From Prochlorococcus sp. AG-347-I04 (GTDB taxonomy: Bacteria > Cyanobacteriota > Cyanobacteriia > PCC-6307 > Cyanobiaceae): a stretch of DNA of 64,000 nucleotides. How positions within the stretch are numbered: the stretch's first letter is position 1; each line of letters begins with the position of its first letter. Shown here piece by piece: positions 43,096-64,000 of the stretch. A model generated the notes under the pieces. The model ran no database searches and was not told where the DNA came from. It worked only from the letters and a program-made list of their open reading frames with translations. A program made the translations under genes and the position numbers. The DNA lies in assembly GCA_003281625.1 (NCBI GenBank), contig QCBL01000001.1:124001-188000 (forward strand). Reading direction: 5' to 3'.

Positions 43096-43242
43096 TCAAT
43101 TCATTGGAGCAGGTGACATCATATCTCCTGGTAACCAAATTCTTGCACTAACTGCAAAGAAGGCAATCCCGAAAAGTGAGACGATAGCAAAAGGTAAAAT
43201 TTTTGTTTTAATAAAACCCAAAGTTTTAATTTTATTTAACAC
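43096..43242 (-). CDS. 48-residue single-span membrane peptide, unknown function
   Basis: I found this by direct translation of the gap between the HEAT gene and rlmN. It starts at GTG 43242 (MLNKIKTLGFIKTKI); an in-frame TAA a few codons upstream leaves no other good start. Residues 15-32 form one hydrophobic helix (ILPFAIVSLFGIAFFAVS), followed by ARIWLPGDMMSPAPMN. The lysine-rich N-terminus and the coherent C-terminal motif look like a real thylakoid or plasma membrane subunit. I do not recognise the family. Confidence 0.65.
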   Translation of the reverse strand: MLNKIKTLGFIKTKILPFAIVSLFGIAFFAVSARIWLPGDMMSPAPMN

Positions 43243-43303
43243 AATAATAGCCTGTTTAAGAGACTTTTAAAAAATTTTTTTGATAATTTTTTCTTAGATA
43301 AGA

Positions 43304-44362
<1,059 letters not shown>

Positions 44363-44379
44363 TTATTTAAAAACTATTT

Positions 44380-44535
<156 letters not shown>

Positions 44536-44587
44536 TTACAAATTTAAAAAATCCATTCTAATATCTAAAAATAATAATAGATAATAT

Positions 44588-53960
<9,373 letters not shown>

Positions 53961-54090
53961 CCAAGAAATCCTGCGATTTTGTGAGATTTACTATTTACTT
54001 TTAATCTACTCAATAATTTAGTTCTTTAACTTTTCAATTAATATGAGATAACCAATAAATCTCGATATCAACAAAAAATAAATTCAATAG

Positions 54091-54108
54091 AAAGGAATTA
54101 AATCCTTT
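54091..54108 (-). terminator. Weak hairpin downstream of tatD
   Basis: AAAGGA (54091-54096) pairs with TCCTTT (54103-54108) around a 6-base loop, in the 237-base tatD-rpoB gap. The minus strand then reads CTATTGAATTT, a poor U run. It may be a weak terminator before the rpoB promoter. Confidence 0.35.
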
Positions 54109-54197
54109 TAAAATGCTGATAAATCATCAACTGTGTAAGTTAAAGCTAAAAAATTAAGAAAAATTTCCAGTAATTCCTTATATTAACAGTTGCTACG

Positions 54198-54992
54198 TCA
54201 TATTAACAAGTCAAATTTAAACAAATCTTCAGCATTCTTTGATGACTCTTTGGCAATAGTAATTAATTCCGTAGATCTTAAATCCGCCATAAACTTAGCA
54301 ACATTTTCAACAAATGCAGGTTCATTTCTTTTACCCCTATATGGGACAGGTGCTAAAAAGGGTGAGTCTGTCTCAATTAAGTATTTGTCACTAGGTACTA
54401 TTTTGGCACACTCATGAATGTCATATGCTTTAGGGAAAGTTAAAATTCCACTAAAACTTATGTAAAAGCCAAGATCCAAGAATTGCTTCATTTCGCCTGG
54501 AGTTCCTGTCCAACAATGCAGTACTCCTTTAGGACAATTTCCTCTTCTAAAAAGATCATTACATATAGCAATCATTTCATTTGCAGCATCTCTGCAATGA
54601 ATAATTACAGGCAACTCAAGTTCATAAGCTAACTCCATTTGAGGAATTAGAGCATCAATTTGCTGAGTTTTATTTTCATTTTTAAAAAAATCCAAACCTA
54701 ATTCTCCAATAGCAACAACTCTTTTATCTTCTTTAGCTGATCTTTTTAAAAGGGATTTAGAACTTAGTTCCCATTTTTCTGCTTCTAGCGGATGCAAACC
54801 AACTGAATAGAAAATTTCATTAAATTGATGAGATATTTTTTTTAACTTAGGAATTTCTTTTAATTCACAACAAGCATGAACTAATTTTTTTACACCTTTA
54901 GAGCGTAATCTTAGGACAACCTCTTCAAGATCTTTTTCGAAATTTTCAAATATTAGATGACAGTGGGAGTCTATGAGTTCGATATCGCTCAT
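54198..54992 (-). CDS. tatD: TatD-family metal-dependent deoxyribonuclease/hydrolase
   Basis: In this 264-residue TIM-barrel hydrolase the metal ligands appear as DSHCHL (residues 8-13), GELGLDFFK near 97, HCRDA near 132, HCWTGTPG near 160 and ETDSPFLAP near 208. Characterised homologues are 3'-5' exonucleases acting in DNA repair. It is 17 bases after rpsT on the same strand and upstream of rpoB. Confidence 0.92.
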   Translation of the reverse strand: MSDIELIDSHCHLIFENFEKDLEEVVLRLRSKGVKKLVHACCELKEIPKLKKISHQFNEIFYSVGLHPLEAEKWELSSKSLLKRSAKEDKRVVAIGELGLDFFKNENKTQQIDALIPQMELAYELELPVIIHCRDAANEMIAICNDLFRRGNCPKGVLHCWTGTPGEMKQFLDLGFYISFSGILTFPKAYDIHECAKIVPSDKYLIETDSPFLAPVPYRGKRNEPAFVENVAKFMADLRSTELITIAKESSKNAEDLFKFDLLI

Positions 54993-55009
54993 AATTTTGA
55001 TCTCCCTTT

Positions 55010-55303
55010 TTACTTAATTGCAAGTGTAGTTTTTACAAAATTGTTAATTTTTGATTTTTTATTGGCACCATTATTCTTGTGAAGAATATTTTTTTTAACC
55101 GCTTTATCAATTAAACTGTATGCTTTATTAAGACTTGTTTTCACTAAGTTTTTATTATCATCATTAGGGTTTTTTTTATATTTTTCGCAATTCTCTAAGG
55201 TTTTTTTGGTTAAAGTCCTGACAGTAGATTTATATGACTTACTAATTAAACGATTTCTTTCGGCAATTTGTATTCTCTTTTTTGCTGATTTGTTATTGGC
55301 CAC
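55010..55303 (-). CDS. rpsT: 30S ribosomal protein S20
   Basis: This 97-residue, lysine-rich helical protein starts with GTG at 55303, giving the family start MANNKSAKKRIQ. An in-frame ATG at 55333 would add ten residues that S20 proteins do not have, so I rejected it. The KSTVRTLTKKTLENCEKYK and LNKAYSLIDKAVKKNILHKN helices are typical. It binds 16S rRNA early in 30S assembly. It is divergent from hisD. Confidence 0.95.
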   Translation of the reverse strand: MANNKSAKKRIQIAERNRLISKSYKSTVRTLTKKTLENCEKYKKNPNDDNKNLVKTSLNKAYSLIDKAVKKNILHKNNGANKKSKINNFVKTTLAIK

Positions 55304-55423
55304 AGAGGGTAAATAAATAGGAGATCCTATCATAACAAATTAATCGACTACAAATCAATCATATATAATCTAGGAAGTTATTAAATTAGGTCTCGAGCCT
55401 TTCAATTTGAAAAAATTAATCAT

Positions 55424-56710
55424 ATGAAGATCATAAATAATAAAAAAGAAGCTATTGAAGAATTAAAAAGGATTTCTACTCGAACTAATTCAGAAAACAA
55501 CAATAAGATAAATGCAATTGTTGAAGAAATTCTTCACGAGGTAAAAATTTCTGGAGATTTAGCAGTAGAAAAATATACAAAAAAATTTGATGGTTTCAAC
55601 CCCAACCCCATGCAGGTGAGTGCGGATGTAATAAAGAATGCATGGGATGAAATTGATAACAATTTGAAGCACTCACTTGAGACAGCTCATAAAAGAATTC
55701 AAAAATTCCATGAAAGAGAAATTCCTCAATCCTTTACTATTAAGGGCGAATGTGGTGATATTGTCCAAAGAAGATGGAGTCCAGTTATAAATGCAGGAAT
55801 ATATATTCCTGGGGGCAGAGCTGCTTATCCAAGTACTGTATTAATGAATGCAATACCTGCAAAAGTAGCAGGGGTAGAAGAAATTATAATGGTCTCTCCC
55901 GGGAATAAAAAGGGGGAAATAAACAAAACTGTTTTAGCTGCAGCCCACCTATCAGGGATCAATAAAGTATTTAGAATTGGAGGAGCTCAAGCAATTGGTG
56001 CTTTAGCATATGGCACTAATCAAATCAATAAAGTTGATGTTATTTCAGGTCCAGGGAATATCTATGTTACAACTGCGAAAAAACTTATTTATGGCTCTAC
56101 AGGGATTGATTCTTTAGCTGGTCCAAGTGAAATATTAATAATTTCAGATGAAACAGCTCAAAGCACTCATATAGCATCTGATCTACTAGCGCAAGCAGAA
56201 CATGATCCTTTGGCTTCATCAATACTTCTTACTACATCAAAGAACCAGGCAAAAGAAGTTTTAGAGGAACTTTATAAAAAAATAGATGATCATCCAAGAA
56301 AGGAAATTTGCATGGAATCAGTAAAAAATTGGGGGTTAATTGTGATTTGCGAAAATTCTGAATCATGTGTTGAACTAAGCAACAACTTTGCCCCTGAACA
56401 TCTAGAAATTCTCACTAAAGATTCAAAAAAAATTCTTGCAGGTATACGGAATGCAGGAGCAATTTTTTTAGGAAAATGGACCCCAGAAGCTGTTGGAGAT
56501 TATCTTGCCGGACCAAATCATACTTTACCCACATCAGGAAATTCTAGATTTAGCGGGTCTTTGGGAGTTGAAACTTTTATGAAAAATACTTCAATAATAG
56601 AATTTAATGAAGAAAGTTTAAAAGTTAATAGCCTGGATATTATCAATCTTGCTAAAAGTGAGGGCTTACATAGCCACGCTAACTCAGTACAAATAAGATT
56701 TGAAGATTAG
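55424..56710 (+). CDS. hisD: Histidinol dehydrogenase
   Basis: This 428-residue enzyme oxidises histidinol to histidine in two steps with NAD and zinc. [20 protein letters not shown] near 123, [14 protein letters not shown] near 185, [14 protein letters not shown] near 258 and [17 protein letters not shown] near 365 are the family motifs, including zinc ligands in the EHD and GPNH segments. It is a single gene, not in a his operon. Its stop overlaps convergent rpiA by 4 bases. Confidence 0.97.
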   Translation: MKIINNKKEAIEELKRISTRTNSENNNKINAIVEEILHEVKISGDLAVEKYTKKFDGFNPNPMQVSADVIKNAWDEIDNNLKHSLETAHKRIQKFHEREIPQSFTIKGECGDIVQRRWSPVINAGIYIPGGRAAYPSTVLMNAIPAKVAGVEEIIMVSPGNKKGEINKTVLAAAHLSGINKVFRIGGAQAIGALAYGTNQINKVDVISGPGNIYVTTAKKLIYGSTGIDSLAGPSEILIISDETAQSTHIASDLLAQAEHDPLASSILLTTSKNQAKEVLEELYKKIDDHPRKEICMESVKNWGLIVICENSESCVELSNNFAPEHLEILTKDSKKILAGIRNAGAIFLGKWTPEAVGDYLAGPNHTLPTSGNSRFSGSLGVETFMKNTSIIEFNEESLKVNSLDIINLAKSEGLHSHANSVQIRFED

Positions 56711-57420
56711 CTAGCTTTTGAGGGTGAGTAAACTACTGGAATGTTGTTTTCAAGTTTACCAACTAATACTTTGTCTGTAAGATCAACGAATAATCCATTT
56801 TCAAGTACTCCTGGAATATTATTAATCGTCATCTCAATGTCTTTTGGATTTTTGATGCCATCATTAAATAGTACATCTAAGATGAGGTTACCTTGGTCAG
56901 TAACAATTGGCCCAGCTTTTTTAGTAGCCATTCTTAAAGAAGAACTGCCATTCATTTTTGAAATTACGTCCTTAACTTGCTTCCAAGCATTTGGAAGAAC
57001 TTCTACAGGTAAAGGGAAAGATTGATTTAGATTTTGAACAAGTTTAGTTTCGTCAACAACAATCAGCAATTGATCTGCTTTAGACGCCACTAACTTTTCT
57101 CTAACATGGCATGCGCCTCCTCCTTTTATTAATTGAAATTCTGGATCGACCTCATCTGCTCCATCAATAGCCAGATCAATTTGAGTAACAGAAGCTAAAT
57201 CGATAAGCGGGATATCTAGTTCAAGTGCTAAAACTTCTGATTGAAAAGAAGTTGCAACACCTCTTATATTTTGAAGTTTTCCAAGACGCATTGCATCAGC
57301 GAGACTTTTTATCATTAAAGCAGCAGTAGATCCAGATCCCAATCCGATAATCATTTCACTCTTTACTTCCCTTATTGCTGCATCAGCAACTGCTTGTTTC
57401 ATTTGAGTTTGTGAATCCAA
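56707..57420 (-). CDS. rpiA: Ribose-5-phosphate isomerase A
   Basis: This 237-residue enzyme of the Calvin and pentose phosphate cycles has [20 protein letters not shown] (residues 23-42). [21 protein letters not shown] is near 86 and [18 protein letters not shown] near 112; together these hold the active-site Asp, Glu and Lys. It is downstream of the HtrA protease gene on the same strand, 47 bases away. Confidence 0.97.
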   Translation of the reverse strand: MDSQTQMKQAVADAAIREVKSEMIIGLGSGSTAALMIKSLADAMRLGKLQNIRGVATSFQSEVLALELDIPLIDLASVTQIDLAIDGADEVDPEFQLIKGGGACHVREKLVASKADQLLIVVDETKLVQNLNQSFPLPVEVLPNAWKQVKDVISKMNGSSSLRMATKKAGPIVTDQGNLILDVLFNDGIKNPKDIEMTINNIPGVLENGLFVDLTDKVLVGKLENNIPVVYSPSKAS

Positions 57421-57467
57421 AATCTTTTTCTCTGTTAGTTATAGATTATTAAATTTCAATGGATGAT

Positions 57468-58598
<1,131 letters not shown>

Positions 58599-58756
58599 TT
58601 AATTAAATGTTTTTGTTCTATTTAACAAATCTAATTGAATAAAAAAATTATTGTTGTTTTTTTGTTTACATCAATAAAATGCAAATTTTAAAATTTTTCT
58701 ATAGAAAAAACTTCTTAATGTGTGAAAATAAATTTTAAATAAATTTATAAATAAAT

Positions 58757-59224
58757 TTGAATAAAGAAAACAAAATTAAATTAGAAGCTTTATTAGAAAA
58801 AATAGCTAATGAACGGAATTTAGAAATCTACGGTTTAAATATACAAACTAGTCAAAATCCAATTGTTGTTGAAATAACTATACGAAAAACTAATGGGGAT
58901 GACATTTCATTAGATGATTGTGCGCTATTTAATACCCCAGCATCTGAAGAAATAGAAAAATCAAATCTTTTAAATTGTTCATATGTGTTAGAAATTAGTA
59001 GTCAAGGGGTCAGTGATGAATTAACCTCAGAAAGAGACTTCAAAACTTTTAAGGGTTTTCCGGTTAATGTTGAGTTAAACCTAAAGAATTCAAAAATAAA
59101 ATTCCTGAATGGTTTACTTTATGAAAAGTCTAATGATTATTTAGCTATTAACATTAAAGGTAGGATAAAGAAAATCCCTTTAGATGAAGTATTTAAAATT
59201 AGTCTTTGTACCTTAAAAGATTAA
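58757..59224 (+). CDS. rimP: Ribosome maturation factor RimP
   Basis: This 155-residue protein needed for 30S maturation has [18 protein letters not shown] and [28 protein letters not shown], which match the RimP core. No in-frame ATG exists near the beginning, so the TTG at 58757 ([17 protein letters not shown]) is the likely start. It is the first gene of the classic rimP-nusA-ylxR-infB operon, which supports the call. Confidence 0.9.
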   Translation: MNKENKIKLEALLEKIANERNLEIYGLNIQTSQNPIVVEITIRKTNGDDISLDDCALFNTPASEEIEKSNLLNCSYVLEISSQGVSDELTSERDFKTFKGFPVNVELNLKNSKIKFLNGLLYEKSNDYLAINIKGRIKKIPLDEVFKISLCTLKD

Positions 59225-59259
59225 TTATTTTCAACCATTATTCAATTTACCCATCATAG

Positions 59260-60663
59260 ATGGCATTAGTTATTCTCCCAGGTTTAAACAATCTTATTGA
59301 AGATATTAGTGAGGAAAAAAAGTTACCTCCTAATATTGTTGAAGCAGCCTTGCGCGAAGCTTTGTTGAAAGGATACGAAAAATATAGAAGGACTTTTTAC
59401 ATTGGAGTTAATGAAGATCCATTTGATGAAGAATACTTTAGCAACTTTGATGTTGGACTAGATTTAGATGAAGAAGGTTATAGAATTTTATCAAGTAAAA
59501 TAATTGTAGAAGAAGTTGAAAGCGAAGATCATCAAATATCTTTAGTAGAAGTTAAACAAGTAGCTGATGATGCTCAAATAGGCGACACGGTTGTTTTAGA
59601 CGTTACTCCAGAAAAAGAGGATTTTGGACGTATGGCTGCTTCCACAACAAAGCAAGTTTTAGCCCAAAAATTAAGAGATCAACAAAGAAAAATGATCCAA
59701 GAAGAATTTGCAGATTTGGAAGATCCTGTTTTAACAGCAAGAGTCATAAGATTTGAAAGACAATCAGTAATAATGGGAGTTAGTTCGGGTATTGGTAGAC
59801 CTGAAGTAGAGGCTGAACTTCCTAAAAGAGATCAATTACCAAATGATAATTATAGAGCTAATGCAACTTTCAAAGTATTTTTGAAAGAAGTCAGCGAAAT
59901 AGCCAGAAAAGGGCCACAACTTTTTGTAAGCAGAGCAAATGCTGGATTAGTTGTTTATTTATTTGAAAATGAAGTACCGGAAATTCAAGAAGCCACAGTA
60001 AAAATTGTTGCAGTTTCAAGAGAAGCTAATCCTCCTTCAAGAGCTGTTGGGCCTAGAACAAAAGTAGCTGTTGATAGCGTCGAGCAAGAAGTAGACCCTG
60101 TAGGTGCTTGTATTGGAGCGAGAGGCGCAAGAATCCAGCAAGTAGTGAATGAATTAAGAGGTGAAAAAATTGATGTTATCAAATGGTCATCTGACCCAAT
60201 ACAATATATTTTAAACTCTTTAAGTCCAGCGAAAGTCGATCTCGTGAGACTTGTTGACCCAGAAGGTCAACATGCTCATGTGCTAGTTCCTCCCGATCAA
60301 TTAAGTCTTGCGATAGGTAGAGAAGGACAAAATGTAAGACTCGCAGCAAGATTAACTGGTTGGAAGATTGATGTTAAAAACTCACATGAATACGATCAAG
60401 AAGCAGAAGATGCTGCAGTTTCTGAATTAATCACTCAAAGAGAAGATGAAGAGAATCTCCAGCGAGAAGCTGAGCTTAGATTAGAAGCAGAACAAGCTGA
60501 GCGTGCTGCAGAAGATGCAAGATTAAGAGAGCTTTATCCCCTTCCCGAAGATGATGATGAATATGAACAAGAATTATATGATGAAGATAACTTCTCAGGT
60601 AATGATCAATTAGAGACTACGCAAGATAGTGAAATATCCTCCAAAGAGGAGAGAAAACGGTGA
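59260..60663 (+). CDS. nusA: Transcription termination/antitermination factor NusA
   Basis: This 467-residue protein has an N-terminal polymerase-binding domain (1-120) and an S1 domain near 130-205. The KH domains contain [19 protein letters not shown] near 280 and [20 protein letters not shown] near 345. The last 80 residues are a Glu/Asp-rich coil, without the AR repeats of E. coli. It binds RNA polymerase and nascent RNA at pauses. It starts 35 bases after rimP and overlaps ylxR by 4 bases. Confidence 0.96.
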   Translation: MALVILPGLNNLIEDISEEKKLPPNIVEAALREALLKGYEKYRRTFYIGVNEDPFDEEYFSNFDVGLDLDEEGYRILSSKIIVEEVESEDHQISLVEVKQVADDAQIGDTVVLDVTPEKEDFGRMAASTTKQVLAQKLRDQQRKMIQEEFADLEDPVLTARVIRFERQSVIMGVSSGIGRPEVEAELPKRDQLPNDNYRANATFKVFLKEVSEIARKGPQLFVSRANAGLVVYLFENEVPEIQEATVKIVAVSREANPPSRAVGPRTKVAVDSVEQEVDPVGACIGARGARIQQVVNELRGEKIDVIKWSSDPIQYILNSLSPAKVDLVRLVDPEGQHAHVLVPPDQLSLAIGREGQNVRLAARLTGWKIDVKNSHEYDQEAEDAAVSELITQREDEENLQREAELRLEAEQAERAAEDARLRELYPLPEDDDEYEQELYDEDNFSGNDQLETTQDSEISSKEERKR

Positions 60664-60941
60664 TACGAAAAACTCCTGTTTTGCGCATATGTATTTCATG
60701 TAGAAAAACATATGACAGGAAACATCTTATAAAAATTACTAAAGATCATAAGCAAGGTATTATGTTTCAAAAGGGTATGGGGCGATCAGCATACATTTGC
60801 AAGTCAAAAAAATGTTACTCAGATTCCAAAATCAAAAAAAAGCTTCAAAAAGCTTTAAAAACATCTTTAGAACCTGAATTTTTTGATATTTTTGAAAAAG
60901 AAATTACAAGCTACAATGACAATCCCAATAAGGGAATATAA
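60660..60941 (+). CDS. ylxR: YlxR (DUF448) RNA-binding protein
   Basis: This 93-residue basic protein begins with the conserved PVLRICISCRKTYDRKHLIKI segment. GRSAYICKSKKCYSDSKIKKKL follows, carrying the RxCxxC-type features of YlxR. The start is GTG at 60660, inside the nusA stop (GTGA overlap), implying coupling. Structures suggest RNA binding; a role in ribosome or RNase P regulation has been proposed in other bacteria. It is between nusA and infB, its usual place. Confidence 0.88.
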   Translation: MIRKTPVLRICISCRKTYDRKHLIKITKDHKQGIMFQKGMGRSAYICKSKKCYSDSKIKKKLQKALKTSLEPEFFDIFEKEITSYNDNPNKGI

Positions 60942-60989
60942 TTAAATTAAACCCTCTTTAATTTCCAAAAAGAGTACGAATCAGATTAA

Positions 60990-63900
60990 ATGACTATCAG
61001 CGATAAAATCAGAATTTATGAACTTTCCAGAGACTTAAATCTGGACAATAAAGATATATTGGATGCAGCTCAAAAACTTTCAATTTCAGTAAAAAGCCAT
61101 AGCAGTTCAATAAGCGCAGAGGAAGCAAAAAAAATAAAAAATCTTATTAATAAAAACGATTCCGATAAAAAAATTCTTTCTATTAAAAAACCTTCAATTA
61201 AAAAAGATAATTACAAACAAAACAATGAAAATGAATCTTCTGATATCTCTTCTATGAAAGGGAAACCTCTTAAAAATAATTCAAACAAAAAGCCATTGTT
61301 GATGAAACCTCTCAATAAACCTGAGAGTCAAAAAATAAAATCAAATAAACCTATAAATCCCAATAAACCCACAATTATCAACAGTTCACAATCTCAAGCA
61401 AATCTTACAAATCAAAATATAAATAGTAAAACTTCACAAAATCTCAAACAAGATAAAAAAGATTCCCGAAAAAACATAATCCCACCTATAAAAAGCCCAT
61501 CGAAACCTCCTATTCAACTAATTGCTAAGCCTAAAAATATTAATAGTAATATTGAATCTAATGAATCTTCCCGGAACATATCCAGTACAGGTGAAAAAAG
61601 ACAAATACCAAATAAAACTGACCAAAATTCGTTCAAATCTAAAACAAAAAATATTAATAACAGAATCTCCCCCCCTGAGCTCGTCGGAGCTCCAATAAGA
61701 AAAGAAGTAACCAATCAGCAAAACAATAAGCGAAACATTTCTTTTAAACAAACTCTCCCCAACAGATCTGGTATGCCTAATAGATCTGGTATGCCTAAAA
61801 GATCTGGTATGACTAATAGAACTGGCATAACTAATAGGCCTGGGTTAAACAACAAACCATCAGATAAAGACAGAACTGGATCTTTCAATAGACAAGCAAA
61901 TACAAGTAGGTCTGGTGCTCCAAACAGACCTGGCATGCCCAATAGGCCTGGTCTAAGAATTAAACCATCAGATCAAAACAGACCTGGTTCTTTCAATAGA
62001 CAAGCAAATACAAGTAGGTCTGGTGCTCCAAACAGACCTGGTATGTCCAATAGGCCTAGGTCTAAATTCAATGGTCAAAATACACCTGGTATTAGAAAGC
62101 CTGTATCACCTAATGAACTCTTACAACTTCAAAAAACTAACAAATCTGATAGTGACAAAAAAGTTATAAAGAATAACGAAAAACAAAATATTGAGACAAC
62201 GAAACAGAAGCCAAATGCTCCAAATACTCGTCTACATAATGCCCCTAATTCAAAAAAACCTCCCCATAGATCATTTTCAAATAATTCTAAAAAACCTGGA
62301 AAGGCAGACTGGGACGATAGCGCAAAACTTGAAGCATTAAGAAGCAAAAATCCCCAAAAACAAAGACAGAAAGTTCATATTATTGGTGAGAATGATGATT
62401 CATTAACATCTGAAACTAGTGGATATTCAGGCGAAAAAATTTCAATCTTATCAGCTAGTTTGGCGCGCCCAAAGAAAGAAAAGTCTGATGAATCCAAATC
62501 TCAAAAAACTATTAAACAATTTAAAAAGAAGAAAAAAGAAACTACTAGGCAAAGACAGAAAAGAAGAGCTATGGAGTTAAAGGCCGCCAAAGAGGCAAAA
62601 CAAGTAAGGCCGGAAATGATAATCGTGCCCGAAGATAATTTAACAGTCCAAGAATTAGCCGATAAATTAAGCCTTGAAAGTTCTGAAATAATCAAATCCC
62701 TATTTTTTAAAGGAATAACTGCAACTGTTACTCAATCACTCGACTTAGCAACTATTGAAACGGTAGCAGAAGAATTTGGGGTACCTGTTTTGCAAGATGA
62801 TATCCAAGAAGCTGCAGAGAAAACAGTAGATATGATTGAATCTGAAGATATTGATAATCTAATTAGAAGACCACCTGTTATTACAGTGATGGGTCATGTA
62901 GATCATGGAAAAACAAGTCTTTTAGATTCCATCAGAGAATCAAGAGTGGCTTCAGGTGAAGCAGGGGGCATCACTCAACACATAGGAGCTTATCAAGTTG
63001 AATTTGAACATGAATCTCAAAAGAAAAAATTGACTTTTCTAGATACCCCTGGTCATGAAGCCTTTACTGCAATGAGAGCGAGGGGTACAAAGGTTACAGA
63101 TGTAGCTGTTCTTGTAGTTGCTGCAGATGATGGTTGCAGACCTCAAACACTAGAAGCTATAAGTCATGCAAGAGCAGCAAAAGTTCCAATCGTTGTTGCA
63201 ATAAATAAAATTGATAAAGAAGGGGCCTCTCCAGACAGAGTAAAGCAGGAACTATCAGAAAAAGAATTAATTGCTGAAGACTGGGGAGGAGATACAGTGA
63301 TGGTTCCAGTAAGTGCTATCAAAAAACAAAACATTGATAAATTGCTCGAAATGATTTTACTAGTTTCCGAAGTAGAGGATCTACAAGCTAACCCTGATAG
63401 ATTTGCAAAAGGTACTGTTATTGAAGCGCACTTAGACAAAGCCAAAGGGCCTGTGGCTACTTTGTTAGTACAAAATGGAACCTTAAAATCTGGAGATGTT
63501 TTAGCTGCTGGTTCAGTCCTTGGAAAAGTTAGAGCAATGGTTGATGAACATGGTATTAGAATTAAAGAAGCAGGACCATCATTCCCAGTGGAGGCTTTGG
63601 GGTTCAGTGAAGTCCCTACAGCAGGAGACGAATTCGAAGTCTACCCTGATGAGAAAACTGCTCGAGCTATTGTTGGAGAGAGGGCTACAGATGCTAGAGC
63701 CACAAAATTAGCTCAACAAATGGCCTCTAGAAGAGTCAGCTTGTCATCCTTATCAACTAAAGCAAATGATGGAGAACTAAAAGAGTTAAACTTAATTCTC
63801 AAAGCTGATGTTCAAGGAAGTGTTGAAGCTATATTAGGTTCATTAGAACAATTACCAAAAAATGAAGTTCAAGTCAGAGTTCTACTTTCTGCCCCTGGAG

Positions 63901-64000
63901 AAATAACTGAGACAGATATAGATCTCGCTGCTGCGTCAGGGTCAGTAATTATTGGGTTTAACACCACATTGGCATCTGGTGCGAAGAGAGCAGCTGATGC
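60990..64000 (+). CDS. infB: Translation initiation factor IF-2 (partial, runs off the window)
   Basis: The frame opens at ATG 60990 ([20 protein letters not shown]) and remains open to the window end, 1003 codons. Residues 1-55 form an IF2_N domain. A long Asn/Lys/Ser/Pro-rich disordered region follows and includes nested repeats at 61761-62069. A second IF2_N domain (about 546-605, [20 protein letters not shown]) comes next, then the GTPase with G1 GHVDHGKTS at 635-643, DTPGHE near 686 and NKIDKEG near 739. Domain II follows. The last part of the protein is outside the window. Confidence 0.97.
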   Translation, partial: MTISDKIRIYELSRDLNLDNKDILDAAQKLSISVKSHSSSISAEEAKKIKNLINKNDSDKKILSIKKPSIKKDNYKQNNENESSDISSMKGKPLKNNSNKKPLLMKPLNKPESQKIKSNKPINPNKPTIINSSQSQANLTNQNINSKTSQNLKQDKKDSRKNIIPPIKSPSKPPIQLIAKPKNINSNIESNESSRNISSTGEKRQIPNKTDQNSFKSKTKNINNRISPPELVGAPIRKEVTNQQNNKRNISFKQTLPNRSGMPNRSGMPKRSGMTNRTGITNRPGLNNKPSDKDRTGSFNRQANTSRSGAPNRPGMPNRPGLRIKPSDQNRPGSFNRQANTSRSGAPNRPGMSNRPRSKFNGQNTPGIRKPVSPNELLQLQKTNKSDSDKKVIKNNEKQNIETTKQKPNAPNTRLHNAPNSKKPPHRSFSNNSKKPGKADWDDSAKLEALRSKNPQKQRQKVHIIGENDDSLTSETSGYSGEKISILSASLARPKKEKSDESKSQKTIKQFKKKKKETTRQRQKRRAMELKAAKEAKQVRPEMIIVPEDNLTVQELADKLSLESSEIIKSLFFKGITATVTQSLDLATIETVAEEFGVPVLQDDIQEAAEKTVDMIESEDIDNLIRRPPVITVMGHVDHGKTSLLDSIRESRVASGEAGGITQHIGAYQVEFEHESQKKKLTFLDTPGHEAFTAMRARGTKVTDVAVLVVAADDGCRPQTLEAISHARAAKVPIVVAINKIDKEGASPDRVKQELSEKELIAEDWGGDTVMVPVSAIKKQNIDKLLEMILLVSEVEDLQANPDRFAKGTVIEAHLDKAKGPVATLLVQNGTLKSGDVLAAGSVLGKVRAMVDEHGIRIKEAGPSFPVEALGFSEVPTAGDEFEVYPDEKTARAIVGERATDARATKLAQQMASRRVSLSSLSTKANDGELKELNLILKADVQGSVEAILGSLEQLPKNEVQVRVLLSAPGEITETDIDLAAASGSVIIGFNTTLASGAKRAAD
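61761..61850 (+). repeat. Five 18-bp tandem repeats inside infB
   Basis: Units start at 61761, 61779, 61797, 61815 and 61833. They encode [24 protein letters not shown] and NRPGLN. The first two units differ at one base; later units diverge progressively. They are in frame within the disordered N-terminal region of IF-2. Confidence 0.85.
61854..62069 (+). repeat. Two 108-bp tandem repeats inside infB
   Basis: Copies at 61854-61961 and 61962-62069 are 36 codons each. A core of 53 bases is identical (61881-61933 and 61989-62041), encoding [18 protein letters not shown]. The flanks differ by scattered substitutions. This is an in-frame duplication. Confidence 0.88.

Noticed and set aside
55304..55333. 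Upstream ATG start for rpsT
   Set aside because: It would add ten residues not found in S20; the GTG at 55303 gives the canonical ANNKSAKKR start.
61514..62695. Several minus-strand open frames inside infB
   Set aside because: They are shadows of the Asn/Ser/Lys-rich IF-2 region and of its repeats; the plus-strand infB frame is continuous and recognisable on both sides.

Overview
The window reads as a piece of a Prochlorococcus chromosome, most likely a high-light-adapted lineage. The base composition is very AT-rich, intergenic gaps are short, and RNA polymerase is split into rpoC1 and rpoC2 as in cyanobacteria. The ATP synthase genes form two cyanobacterial clusters, with an atpI gene and paired b and b' subunits. 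Other cyanobacterial or plastid families present are Ycf65/PSRP-3, Ycf35, Ccs1, a high-light-inducible protein and the BioK-type biotin esterase. This is core-genome sequence. I see no prophage, insertion sequence, CRISPR array, tRNA or rRNA gene.

Layout. 0.1-6.3 kb: an Hsp70-like protein, pyrR, gpmI, secG, then groL-groS on the minus strand. 6.5-9.2 kb: atpD-atpC on plus, then ycf65 and a 52-residue unknown on minus. 9.2-16.4 kb: pepP, a CNNM/CBS membrane protein, a DUF697-type GTPase, nadD and nadE in a tight run, then a DUF3326 protein, a 63-residue unknown and a [2Fe-2S] ferredoxin. 16.7-22.5 kb: the main ATP synthase operon (atpI-atpB-atpE-atpF2-atpF-atpH-atpA-atpG, minus strand). 22.7-28.0 kb: ftsW, ccdA, ccs1, queF, a small unknown with glnB, and a TlyA-type methyltransferase. 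28.3-33.8 kb: purB, fumC and a Ski2-like helicase. 33.9-38.5 kb: a complete late biotin operon bioF-bioK-bioC-bioD-bioA. 38.5-44.5 kb: DUF3143, a membrane J-protein, rsmG, an aldo/keto reductase-ferredoxin-Ycf35-DUF2997 group, a HEAT-repeat protein, a 48-residue membrane peptide, rlmN and a 50-residue HLIP. 44.6-55.3 kb: rpoC2, rpoC1, rpoB, tatD, rpsT. 55.4-64.0 kb: hisD, rpiA, an HtrA protease, then the rimP-nusA-ylxR-infB operon. infB runs off the window.

Functional links. The genes supply the energy core (ATP synthase, cytochrome c assembly by CcdA/Ccs1), transcription and translation (RNA polymerase, NusA, IF2, RimP, S20), folding (GroEL/ES, J-protein, Hsp70-like), cofactors (NAD, biotin, queuosine) and nitrogen signalling (PII). 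The most interesting non-textbook signals are listed here. (1) Strong hairpins lie on both sides of atpE, the ring-forming c subunit, inside the operon. (2) A conserved-looking cluster of redox and unknown proteins lies around Ycf35. (3) The groS-atpD spacer looks less AT-rich than its surroundings and is open on both strands. (4) A small unknown gene is coupled to a PII gene that carries Phe at residue 51. (5) Nested tandem repeats occur in the infB N-terminal region. (6) Three very small genes were found by direct reading. I do not see a clear-cut new defence or mobile system.
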